NCBI GenBank assembly: GCA_035546355.1
Contig: DATKEH010000008.1
Coordinates: 1 to 18,109 of the forward strand
Length of the DNA: 18,109 nucleotides
Reading direction: 5' to 3'
Origin: DATKEH01 sp035546355
GTDB taxonomy: Bacteria > Acidobacteriota > Thermoanaerobaculia > Multivoradales > JAIOJS01
Position numbers and translations under genes: made by a program. Each line of letters opens with the position of its first letter. Positions within the stretch are counted from its first letter, which is position 1. The notes below the pieces were generated by a model, which ran no database searches, was not told the DNA's origin, and worked only from the letters and a program-made list of their open reading frames with translations. Positions 8,096 to 14,968 of the stretch are shown here, piece by piece.

Positions 8096-9070
8096 TCACC
8101 GTTCGCCGGCCTCCACGACATCGCGCCCGACTCTCCCCCGCACCGCCTCGACGATCGACAGCGCGGTGGCCAACGCCCGTCGCCCCTCCTCGCCGCTCAC
8201 CGACGGGGTGGGCTCGCCGCGGCAGGCGCCGACGAAGGCCTCGAGCTCCCGGCGCAGCGGCTCGGCCGGCCGCACCTCCACCTCGGCCCTGACGATCCGC
8301 GCCTCCCCCTTCTCCTCCACCAGCCGATAGCTCTTGATCTCCTGCTTCTGATAGTCGAGCGACAGATACGCGCTGGGCAGGAACACCCGCAGCTTGCGCA
8401 CCCGCTCGGCCGACACCCGCGAAGCGGTGAGATTGGCGACGCACCCGGACCCCAGCTCGAGCCGCACGTTGGCGATGTCGATGCGCGGCGACAGCACCGA
8501 GACGCCGGTGGCGCGCACCTCCTCGACCGGTGAAGGGTCGAGGGCGTGCAGCACCTGCAGGTCGTGGATCATCAGGTCGAGGATGACGTCGACGTCGAGG
8601 TTGCGCGTGTGGAACACCCCCAGCCTCTGGACCTCGACGAAGCGCGGCGCGCTGCCGCCCGCCAGCAGCGCCTGCACGGCGGGGTTGTGGTATTCGACGT
8701 GGCCCACCGCCAGCACCCTGCCCCGCCGCGCCGCCGCTTCCAGCAGCCGGTCCGCGTCGGCGAGGGAGGCGGCGATCGGCTTTTCGACCAGCACGTGGCA
8801 CCCCATCTCCAGCAGGCGGCAGCCGACCGCCGCGTGCTGGCTGGTGGGCACCGCGACGACCGCCGCCTCCACCCGCTCGGCCAGCGGCTCGAGGTCGGGG
8901 AACGCCCGCGTGCCGTGCTCGCCGGCGACCGCCTCCGCGGCCTCCGGCCGGGCATCGTGCACGCCGACCAGCTCGACCCCGGGCAGGCGCGACAGGATCC
9001 GCGCGTGGTGGCGGCCCAGCGAGCCGGTGCCCACCACCCCGACTCGTACAGGCGTCGGGTCAGCTGCCAC
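8096..9070 (-). CDS. Gfo/Idh/MocA-family oxidoreductase of the lipid A operon (possible GnnA-like UDP-sugar dehydrogenase)
   Basis: The product has 324 aa. It has an N-terminal Rossmann fold with VGVVGTGSLGRHHAR (GxGxxG at 14-19), the VEKPIA motif with the family's conserved Lys97, GHVEYHNPAVQAL (123-135), and a DVDVILDLMIHDLQVL segment (159-174) carrying the conserved Asp and His. Such NAD(P)-dependent enzymes oxidise or reduce sugar hydroxyls. Members beside lpxA occur in several phyla; GnnA of Acidithiobacillus oxidises the 3-OH of UDP-GlcNAc before transamination. The transaminase GnnB is not in this window, so that role is a hypothesis. The GTG start at 9070 overlaps the lpxA stop by 11 bp with a G-rich stretch upstream, which implies tight coupling. 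Confidence 0.85.
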   Translation of the reverse strand: MAADPTPVRVGVVGTGSLGRHHARILSRLPGVELVGVHDARPEAAEAVAGEHGTRAFPDLEPLAERVEAAVVAVPTSQHAAVGCRLLEMGCHVLVEKPIAASLADADRLLEAAARRGRVLAVGHVEYHNPAVQALLAGGSAPRFVEVQRLGVFHTRNLDVDVILDLMIHDLQVLHALDPSPVEEVRATGVSVLSPRIDIANVRLELGSGCVANLTASRVSAERVRKLRVFLPSAYLSLDYQKQEIKSYRLVEEKGEARIVRAEVEVRPAEPLRRELEAFVGACRGEPTPSVSGEEGRRALATALSIVEAVRGRVGRDVVEAGER

Positions 9071-9875
9071 CCCGCCCCCCCTTCCGGCCGGGCAGCGTAC
9101 GGATCACCCCTCGCTGCGCCGTCGCCACGAAGTCGATCAGGTAGTCCAGCTCGGGTACACCGGCATGCTCGCGCCGCAACACTTCCAGGGACTCGGCGAC
9201 GTTGCGTTTGCCGCGCAACAGCACCCGCAGGGCGGCGTCGAGGCGACGGATCGTCTCGCCGCTCATCCCCTTGCGCTCGAGGCCGATGCGGTTGATGCCG
9301 TAGCAGGCGGGCTTGATGCCGACGGTCTTGACGAAGGGGAGCGCGTCCTGGGTGATCACCGAGTAGCCGCCGACGTAGGCGTGGCGGCCCACCCGGCAGA
9401 ACTGGTGTATCGAGGTGAATGCCGAGATCGAGGCGTCGTCCTGCACCTCGACGTGCCCGGCCAGGGTGGCTCCGTTGGCGAAGATGGTGCGGTTCCCCAC
9501 CAGGCAGTCGTGGGCGACGTGAGCGTAGGCCATGAACAGGTTGTCGTCGCCGATGCGCGTCACGCCGCCGCCCTTGGCGGTGCCGCGGTTGACGGTGCAG
9601 AGCTCGCGGAAGACGTTGCGGTCGCCGACCTCGAGGCGGGTTTCCTCCCCCTGGTACTTGAGGTCCTGCGGCTCGAAGCCGACGCAGGCGTGGGGGAAGA
9701 TGCGGTTGCCGGCGCCGATGCGGCTCGGCCCCCGCACCTGCGCTCCGGCGCCGACCTCGGTGTCGGCCCCGATCTCGACCTGCGGGCCGATCACGGCGTG
9801 CGGGCCAACGAGGACACCGGGAGCGAGCTCGGCGCGCGGATCGACGGTGGCGGTGGGATGGATCTCGACGGTCAT
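9060..9875 (-). CDS. lpxA: Acyl-ACP--UDP-N-acetylglucosamine O-acyltransferase
   Basis: The 271-aa product is a left-handed beta-helix protein: hexapeptide repeats fill residues 5-175, followed by a helical tail. The catalytic His is His122 in AYAHVAHDCLVGN (E. coli His125), and HQFC (157-160) and NRIGLERKGM are also conserved. LpxA transfers a 3-hydroxyacyl chain from ACP to the 3-position of UDP-GlcNAc, the first step of lipid A synthesis. Gly170 in AYVGGYS aligns with E. coli Gly173, the hydrocarbon-ruler position at which Gly allows C14 and Met limits to C10; a long acyl chain is therefore inferred. The ATG has GAGG nine bases upstream. It lies 103 bp after fabZ and overlaps the oxidoreductase gene by 11 bp. 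Confidence 0.96.
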   Translation of the reverse strand: MTVEIHPTATVDPRAELAPGVLVGPHAVIGPQVEIGADTEVGAGAQVRGPSRIGAGNRIFPHACVGFEPQDLKYQGEETRLEVGDRNVFRELCTVNRGTAKGGGVTRIGDDNLFMAYAHVAHDCLVGNRTIFANGATLAGHVEVQDDASISAFTSIHQFCRVGRHAYVGGYSVITQDALPFVKTVGIKPACYGINRIGLERKGMSGETIRRLDAALRVLLRGKRNVAESLEVLRREHAGVPELDYLIDFVATAQRGVIRTLPGRKGGRGGS

Positions 9876-9931
9876 CGGTGCTCGCCTCGGAGCCGGTCGC
9901 GCCCGCGGCTGCCGGCGGCCGTCACGCCGGT

Positions 9932-9945
9932 CCCGGCATGCCGGG
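9932..9945. repeat. Perfect 14-bp palindrome in the fabZ-lpxA gap
   Basis: CCCGGCATGCCGGG is exactly self-complementary and lies in the 103-bp space between the fabZ stop and the lpxA ATG, the widest gap in the run. It could be an operator-like site or a short hairpin. The rest of the gap (9876-9978) shows no reading frame of note and no convincing promoter. Confidence 0.4.
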
Positions 9946-9978
9946 GCTGCAGCGTCGCTCGCGGTTGTGGATGAGCAG

Positions 9979-10416
9979 TCAGCGGTCGACCATCGCCGAC
10001 ATCAGGACGGCCTCGGCGGCCACCTTGTCGGCGACCAGCGCCCGCGCCTCGAGCTTGCACGCCTGGCGCCGGAGGTTGCGGACGGAGACCTCGAGCAGCA
10101 GCTGGTCCCCCGGCACCACCGGCCGGCGAAAGCGCGCCCGCTCCACGCCCGTGAAGTAGATCAACTTGCCGGTTCGATCGGGGTGATCGTGCAGCAGCAG
10201 GATCCCGCCGGCCTGCGCCATCGCCTCGAGGATCAACACGCCGGGCATCACCGGGTGTCCCGGGAAGTGGCCCTGGAAGTACTCCTCGTTGACCGAGACG
10301 TTCTTGAGCGCCCGGATGCTCTTGCCCGGCTCGATCTCCAACACCCGGTCCACCAGCAGGAACGGGTAGCGGTGGGGCAGCACCTCCTGGATCCAGCGAA
10401 TGTCCCACGCGCTCAA
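9979..10416 (-). CDS. fabZ: (3R)-hydroxyacyl-ACP dehydratase FabZ
   Basis: The product has 145 aa and the hotdog-fold signature: LPHRYPFLLVD (13-23) and GHFPGHPVMPGVLILEAMAQ (49-68), with the catalytic pair His50 and Glu64. It dehydrates 3-hydroxyacyl-ACP in fatty-acid elongation and so competes with LpxA and LpxD for the same acyl donors. Starting at TTG (10414-10416) gives the normal length. The TTG forms a TTGA overlap with the lpxD stop and has GGGAGGGAG upstream, so translation is probably coupled. No in-frame ATG lies near the conserved start. The long open frame further upstream is only the shadow frame inside lpxD. Confidence 0.93.
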   Translation of the reverse strand: MSAWDIRWIQEVLPHRYPFLLVDRVLEIEPGKSIRALKNVSVNEEYFQGHFPGHPVMPGVLILEAMAQAGGILLLHDHPDRTGKLIYFTGVERARFRRPVVPGDQLLLEVSVRNLRRQACKLEARALVADKVAAEAVLMSAMVDR

Positions 10417-11435
10417 TCGAGGCTCCCTCCCCGTTGCTCCTTCTCCAGCCGCCGCACGCGCCGGAACAGCTCTCCCAGGCGCGCCAGGCGCACCGTCAGG
10501 CGCCGCCACTCGGCGAGGTCGATCGCCGGGATGCCGCCCACCTTGCGCCCCGCCGGGACGTCCCCGAAGACCACCGCCGTGGCCGCCACCTGCACGCCGT
10601 CCCCGACCTCGAGGTGTCCCGCGACGCCCCCCCGCCCGCCCACCACCACACCCGCGCCGAGCCGAGTGCTGCCGGCGATGCCGACCTGCCCGCAGAGCAC
10701 GCAGCCCGCTCCGAGTCGGACATTGTGTCCGACTTGCACCAGGTTGTCGAGCTTGCTGCCGGCGCCCACCCGCGTCTCCTCCAGGGTGGCGCGGTCGACG
10801 GCGCTGTTGGCGCCGATCTCCACGTCCTCCTCGATCACCAGCCGCCCTACCTGCGGCACCTTGACCATGCGGCCGCCTCGCGAGGCGTAACCGAAGCCGT
10901 CGGCGCCGAGCACGGCGCCGGCGTGCACGATCACCCTGGCGCCGAGCTCGGTGTCGTCGTAGAGCACCGCCCGCGGGTGCAGCACGGTGCCGGCGCCGAC
11001 GCGGCAGCGTCGACCCACCACGACGCCGGGATGGAGCACCGCGCCGGCCTCGATGCGGCTCTCCTCTCCCACCACCACCTGCGGGCCGAGGTGGGCGGTG
11101 GAATCGATGGCGCACCCCGGCCCCACCACCGCCGTGGGGTGAACGCCGGGAGCCGGCTGCACCGGCGGATGGAACGCCGCGAGCAGTGGCGCCAGCGCCC
11201 AGCCCGGATCGTCGCTCAGCAGCAGGTCGTGGGAGAGCCCCGGCTCCTCGGACCGCACCAGCAGCGCACCCGCGCGGCTGCTCCGCGCCGCCGCCAGGTA
11301 CCGGCGGTCGGCCACCAACGACAGGTCCTCGGGGCCCGCCGCAGCGAGCGATCGCACGCGGTGGATCAGGCGGTCGGCGTCGCCGCGGACCCGCCCGCCC
11401 ACGAGCTCCGCCAGCTCACCGAGCCGAAAGGGCAT
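10413..11435 (-). CDS. lpxD: UDP-3-O-(3-hydroxyacyl)glucosamine N-acyltransferase
   Basis: The 340-aa product has the LpxD layout. An N-terminal uridine-binding domain (1-92) is followed by a left-handed beta-helix of hexapeptide repeats (about 97-310), with GADGFGY (178-184), IGANSAVDRATLEETRVG (207-224) and DNLVQVGHNV containing the catalytic His237 (E. coli His239). A charged C-terminal helix (315-340) completes it. LpxD adds the second 3-hydroxyacyl chain to the 2-amino group of the UDP-glucosamine intermediate in the cytosol. The ATG follows the skp stop by 5 bp with only a weak Shine-Dalgarno, so coupling to skp is likely. It overlaps fabZ by 4 bp. Confidence 0.95.
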   Translation of the reverse strand: MPFRLGELAELVGGRVRGDADRLIHRVRSLAAAGPEDLSLVADRRYLAAARSSRAGALLVRSEEPGLSHDLLLSDDPGWALAPLLAAFHPPVQPAPGVHPTAVVGPGCAIDSTAHLGPQVVVGEESRIEAGAVLHPGVVVGRRCRVGAGTVLHPRAVLYDDTELGARVIVHAGAVLGADGFGYASRGGRMVKVPQVGRLVIEEDVEIGANSAVDRATLEETRVGAGSKLDNLVQVGHNVRLGAGCVLCGQVGIAGSTRLGAGVVVGGRGGVAGHLEVGDGVQVAATAVVFGDVPAGRKVGGIPAIDLAEWRRLTVRLARLGELFRRVRRLEKEQRGGSLD

Positions 11436-11440
11436 CGCCG

Positions 11441-11989
11441 CTACTGCGTCCGGACGGCGTCGAAGCGTTGGATGATCTCGTCCGTGATGTCCACCGTCTC
11501 GTCAGCGTACACCAGGCCGCTGCGGTACTTGTTGAGGATCAGCGTGTAGCCGCGCTCCTTGCCGTAGGCGTCGATGATCGCCAGGGCGTCCTTCTCGATG
11601 TCCTGCAGCACGTCGTCGCGCTGCTTGCCGAGATCGCGGTCGGCGTCGTCCGAGAAGCGGCGGAAGGCGATCAGCCGGTCCTCGTACTGCTTCTTCAGCT
11701 CGGCCAGCTTCTCGGGAGCCAGCGAATGCTGCCCCTCGTCGATGCGCTTGCGCAGCTCGGTGATCTCCTGCTGCAGGCGCCGCCCCTCGGCGAGCTTCTC
11801 GTCCTGCACCTTCTTGAGGCGCTCCAGGGCCGCCTTGCCGCGGATCGACTCGGCGACGATGCGATCGGAATCGATCACCGCCACCCTCAGGGGGGCCTGC
11901 TGCGCCGCCAGGGCGGGCGCCATCATCAGCGGCAGCACCGCGACGTGCAGTGCCGCCAGGAGGACGTTGTTCCGCAAGATACGAACCAT
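11441..11989 (-). CDS. skp: Periplasmic chaperone Skp/OmpH-like protein
   Basis: The product has 182 aa. A signal peptide is visible: Arg3 and Arg6, then the hydrophobic VLLAALHVAVLPLMM, then APALA ending near residue 28. The mature part starts with a short strand (RVAVIDSDRIV), continues as a long charged helical coiled coil (about 48-135, with repeated Leu, Glu and Lys), and ends in TLILNKYRSGLVYADETVDITDE-type strands. That matches the tentacle architecture of Skp, which holds unfolded outer-membrane proteins in the periplasm and delivers them to BamA. The ATG has AAGGAG about eleven bases upstream. bamA ends 61 bp upstream, the classical bamA-skp-lpxD-fabZ-lpxA order. Confidence 0.92.
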   Translation of the reverse strand: MVRILRNNVLLAALHVAVLPLMMAPALAAQQAPLRVAVIDSDRIVAESIRGKAALERLKKVQDEKLAEGRRLQQEITELRKRIDEGQHSLAPEKLAELKKQYEDRLIAFRRFSDDADRDLGKQRDDVLQDIEKDALAIIDAYGKERGYTLILNKYRSGLVYADETVDITDEIIQRFDAVRTQ

Positions 11990-12050
11990 GGCTCTATCTG
12001 CTCCTTGTCGTCAGGTCTCTGCGGGTTGCTTGGGTGAGGTCGCGCGCGGC

Positions 12051-14555
12051 TCAGAAGCTCGTCCCGACGTCGAACTGGAAGCTCTCGAAGCGGTCTCCCG
12101 GCAGCGGATCGAGGTTCTCGGCGTAGATGAAGCGCAGGGGCAGGCCGAACACGGGCACGAAGAGCCGTAGCTCCACGCCGGCCGAGTAGCGGAGGTCCTG
12201 GATGTCGAACGAGTGGCCTCGGTCCTCGTCGAACACGTTGCCGGCGTCGGCGAAGAAGACGAGGCGGAACGGCCCGCCGAGCAGCAGGTGGTACTCCAGC
12301 CCCAGCTCCACGAACTGCGTGCCTCCGAGGATGCGGCCGAAGTCGTCGGTGACGGCGGAGCCGTCGTCGTTGCGCAGGAAGATCTGGCTGTTGGCGAAGC
12401 CCCGTACGCTGCGCGCCCCGCCGAGATAGTAGCGCTCGCGAATCGGCAGCTCGTCGTCGCCGTACGGCTCCACCCATCCGCCCTCGACGTTGAGGCCGAG
12501 CACGGTGCGTAGCGGCGCCGTCGTCACCGGCCGGTAGAAGGTGAACGAGAGCTCGGGACGCCACAGATCGATGTTGCCGCCCAGCAAGCCGCCGGCGTAC
12601 TCGAGCGAGGCGAGGATGCGCGCCCCGCGCGTCGGCTCGAGCCGGTTGTCCTGGCTGTCGTAGATCCACATCGGCCGCAGGTTCGACTTGCGGAACTCCG
12701 CCTCGGTGCGCACCACCTCCCCCTCGGCGCTCAGCAGCTCCACGGCGTCCTTCAAGTCGGCATAGCCATAGGAGAAGCGGAGCGAGTTGAAGAGACCGAA
12801 GCTGCGCCCGTAGGTGAGGACGCCGCCGATCTCCTCGCGGATCTGCCGCTGCGACCCGAGAACGTAGTCGAGGTCCCGGCTGAAGAGCTGGAACCCCGCC
12901 GATTGGGGGCGGTCGAGCAGCCAGGGCACGAAGTAAGAGATCTCGAGCAGGTCGCGCACCTTGCCGGCCTGCACCGCCACGCCCAGCGTCTCGCCGCGCC
13001 CGAGGAAGTTCTGCGTCCGCACCGAGAACTGGCCGAAGAATCCGTCGACCTCGCTCCAGCCGCCACCGAACAGCAGCTCGGTGCGATCCGCCTCCTCGCC
13101 CTTGACCACCAGGTCGACGGTCTGGTCCTCGCTGTCGAAGTTCTCGAACTCGATGGGGTTGTCCTCGTCGAGCGTGAAGTAGCCGAGCTGGTTGATCTTG
13201 AACAGGCTGCTGCGCAGGGCGCCCATGTTGAGCACCATGCCCTCCTGCACCCGGAACTCGCGCCGCAACACCTTGTCGCGGGTGCGATCGTTGCCCGCGA
13301 ACTCCAGCCGGCGGACCCGGTACTGCTCCCCTTCGAAGACCTTGACGATCACGTCGGCGATGCCGTCGCCGCGGTCGCGCATCTCGACGTCGACCTGGGC
13401 GTAGATGTAGCCGTGGTTGCGGTAGATCTCCTGCACCGCTTCCACGCCCTTGTCCACCGCCGAGGCGCGCAGCCACGGCCCCCGGCCGCGCGGCCGCTGG
13501 AAGGCGCGCAGCAGCGCCTGATCGGTGAACTTCTCGTTGCCTTGGATGGAGACCTCACCGAAGCGCCAGCGCTCTCCCTCGTGCACCGGGATCTCGAGGA
13601 ACAAGCGCCGCTTCTGCCGCTCGGGGGTCGGCGCCTGCGGCCGCCGGGCCCGCACCTCGAGCCGGGTCTCGCCCAGCGCCACGTTCTTGTAGCCCTCTTC
13701 GCGATAGAGGTCCTTGACCCTCTGCAGATCCTCCTGCAGCGTCGCGGGGTTGTAGATGTCCCGTTTGAGCAGCCGCGTGACCGGCCCGGTCTTGCGCGTC
13801 TTGCGCATCGCCTGGCGCAGCCGCCAATCCGAGAACACCGTGTTGCCCTCGAACTCGATGCCGCCGATCTTGACCTTGTCCCCCTCGTCGACGGTGAAGC
13901 GGACGCGCACCTCCCCGGGGGTCACCTCCTCCAACTGATAGTCGACGTCGGCGAAGCGGAATCCCTTCTCGCGATACATGTCGAGCAGGGTCTGCTCCAG
14001 CCTCTCCAGCTCGCCGCGCTCCAGCGGCAGCCCCTCCCGTACCTGTACCCGGTCTTTGTCGATCCGCTCCTGGATCTCGGTGCGGCCGAGCTTCTTGGTC
14101 CCCTGGTACTCGATCGAGCGCAGGACCGGCCGCTCGCGTACCCGCACCTCGAGCCGCAGCCCCTGCGCCCCCGGCTCGGCCTCGACGGTGAGGTCGTCGA
14201 CCAGCTGCCGCTCCCACAGGGCGTGGATCTTCTGGTTGAGCTCTACGGGATCGAACGGCTGCCCCACCTGCAGGCCGAGGTAGTAGCGCAGGGTCTCCTC
14301 GGAGAGGGAGCGCAGGCCCTCCCACTCGATCGACTCGACCACCTGACCTGCTGTCGCCGGTGGGAGAGCGAGCGGCTGCGCCGTGGCCGCTCGGGGCGCG
14401 GTGGCGAGCACCGCCACCAGCAGGGCGGCGAGGCCGGCGGCGCCAGATCGACGCGCGCCCGCCGATATCGCACTCACGGCACCGGCAAAGGCGGCGGCCG
14501 AAGGCGAGCGAGGGCGCGTCCCACGCACCCGTAACGCGGTTGTCTGCGAGATCAA
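12051..14555 (-). CDS. bamA: Outer membrane protein assembly factor BamA (Omp85 family)
   Basis: The product has 834 aa from the chosen start. A signal peptide precedes Gln60 (hydrophobic 39-53, then PRAATA). Five POTRA domains follow at about 72-143, 144-225, 226-327, 328-409 and 410-488, each opening with an IEWEG- or FEGN-like strand. The 16-stranded-type barrel runs from about 490 to the C-terminal aromatic-ended strand. The L6 motif VRGF (about 716-719, in ARSVRGF) is intact. BamA is the core of the machine that folds beta-barrel proteins into the outer membrane. The start is uncertain. TTG 14555 has GGAGGAG just upstream; GTG 14477 would give a more compact signal peptide, and TTG 14606 is also open. 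It heads the lipid A/envelope run and sits just downstream of the inserted palindromic element. Confidence 0.95.
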   Translation of the reverse strand: MISQTTALRVRGTRPRSPSAAAFAGAVSAISAGARRSGAAGLAALLVAVLATAPRAATAQPLALPPATAGQVVESIEWEGLRSLSEETLRYYLGLQVGQPFDPVELNQKIHALWERQLVDDLTVEAEPGAQGLRLEVRVRERPVLRSIEYQGTKKLGRTEIQERIDKDRVQVREGLPLERGELERLEQTLLDMYREKGFRFADVDYQLEEVTPGEVRVRFTVDEGDKVKIGGIEFEGNTVFSDWRLRQAMRKTRKTGPVTRLLKRDIYNPATLQEDLQRVKDLYREEGYKNVALGETRLEVRARRPQAPTPERQKRRLFLEIPVHEGERWRFGEVSIQGNEKFTDQALLRAFQRPRGRGPWLRASAVDKGVEAVQEIYRNHGYIYAQVDVEMRDRGDGIADVIVKVFEGEQYRVRRLEFAGNDRTRDKVLRREFRVQEGMVLNMGALRSSLFKINQLGYFTLDEDNPIEFENFDSEDQTVDLVVKGEEADRTELLFGGGWSEVDGFFGQFSVRTQNFLGRGETLGVAVQAGKVRDLLEISYFVPWLLDRPQSAGFQLFSRDLDYVLGSQRQIREEIGGVLTYGRSFGLFNSLRFSYGYADLKDAVELLSAEGEVVRTEAEFRKSNLRPMWIYDSQDNRLEPTRGARILASLEYAGGLLGGNIDLWRPELSFTFYRPVTTAPLRTVLGLNVEGGWVEPYGDDELPIRERYYLGGARSVRGFANSQIFLRNDDGSAVTDDFGRILGGTQFVELGLEYHLLLGGPFRLVFFADAGNVFDEDRGHSFDIQDLRYSAGVELRLFVPVFGLPLRFIYAENLDPLPGDRFESFQFDVGTSF

Positions 14556-14557
14556 AG

Positions 14558-14564
14558 CTCCTCC
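14558..14564 (-). promoter_or_regulatory. Shine-Dalgarno that supports the TTG start of bamA
   Basis: GGAGGAG on the minus strand stands two bases before TTG 14555 (four bases from the GGAGG core), the strongest ribosome-binding signal near any candidate bamA start. It also lies inside a five-codon mini-ORF (14552-14566: ATG GAG GAG CTT TGA) whose TGA overlaps the TTG as TTGA. Confidence 0.4.
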
Positions 14565-14571
14565 ATGGATC

Positions 14572-14588
14572 CCGGATCGGCGATCCGG
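14572..14588. repeat. Short perfect hairpin in the bamA leader
   Basis: CCGGATC (14572-14578) and GATCCGG (14582-14588) form a 7-bp stem with a 3-nt loop, just upstream of the bamA Shine-Dalgarno. It could be part of the 5' untranslated RNA. There is no U-tract for a terminator. Confidence 0.4.
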
Positions 14589-14637
14589 AGCGTGCAAGGG
14601 TAGCAAATGCCGAGCCAGAGGTGGGGAGCCAGGCCGC

Positions 14638-14913
14638 TAGTGGTCTGAGTCATAAGTCCGTGAGGTTACGCGCAGGGGTCTTGCGAGGTGGATCCAAGGC
14701 GCGAGGAGGAGGCGATGCCGTAGCATCGTTGACGACGAGCAACGCCGGAGACGCCCGCAACCCCCCTGCGCCCTTCGGGTTGCGGCGGCGTGGGGCCCGT
14801 CTACGGCGTTGCCGCTCCTCGACGATGGCTCGGCATCGCCTGCGTCGCGGCGCCTGGTATCCGGCCCCACGGCGCCGCACCGTAACCCCGCGGATTTATG
14901 ACTCAGACCACTA
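14638..14913. mobile_element. MITE-like near-palindromic element with TA-flanked terminal inverted repeats
   Basis: The two ends are inverted copies: CTAGTGGTCTGAGTCATAA begins the left end at 14637, and its complement ends the right end at 14914. The match extends to 34 bp with 31 identities (to GGTTACG). Inside, the halves stay complementary: GGCGATGCCG (14711-14720) pairs with CGGCATCGCC, and AACGCCG with CGGCGTT. The centre forms its own 9-bp stem (14755-14763 with 14777-14785). The unit is 272 bp between TA dinucleotides set in CTAG, the target pattern known for IS630/Tc1-mariner transposons. It has no transposase or believable coding frame, so it is a non-autonomous element. It lies between the glycosyltransferase stop and bamA and may provide a terminator or alter bamA expression. 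The flanks (14607-14637 and 14915-14968) show nothing else clear. Confidence 0.75.
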
Positions 14914-14968
14914 GGGTGGCAGCGCGGTTCGGGGGCCCCGTCGCCACGGCGCGCGAGCGCGGGCCGCA

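Noticed and set aside
8394..9974. A 526-codon open frame antisense to the oxidoreductase and lpxA genes
   Set aside because: Its composition mirrors the codon pattern of the real genes, and it crosses two well-supported CDSs.
10417..11115. Upstream extension of the fabZ frame
   Set aside because: This part is the shadow frame inside lpxD. FabZ homology begins right at the TTG at 10416.
12903..14534. A 543-codon open frame antisense to bamA
   Set aside because: The peptide is low-complexity (Leu/Val/His/Asp/Arg) without domains, while the opposite strand encodes a complete BamA with all POTRA motifs.
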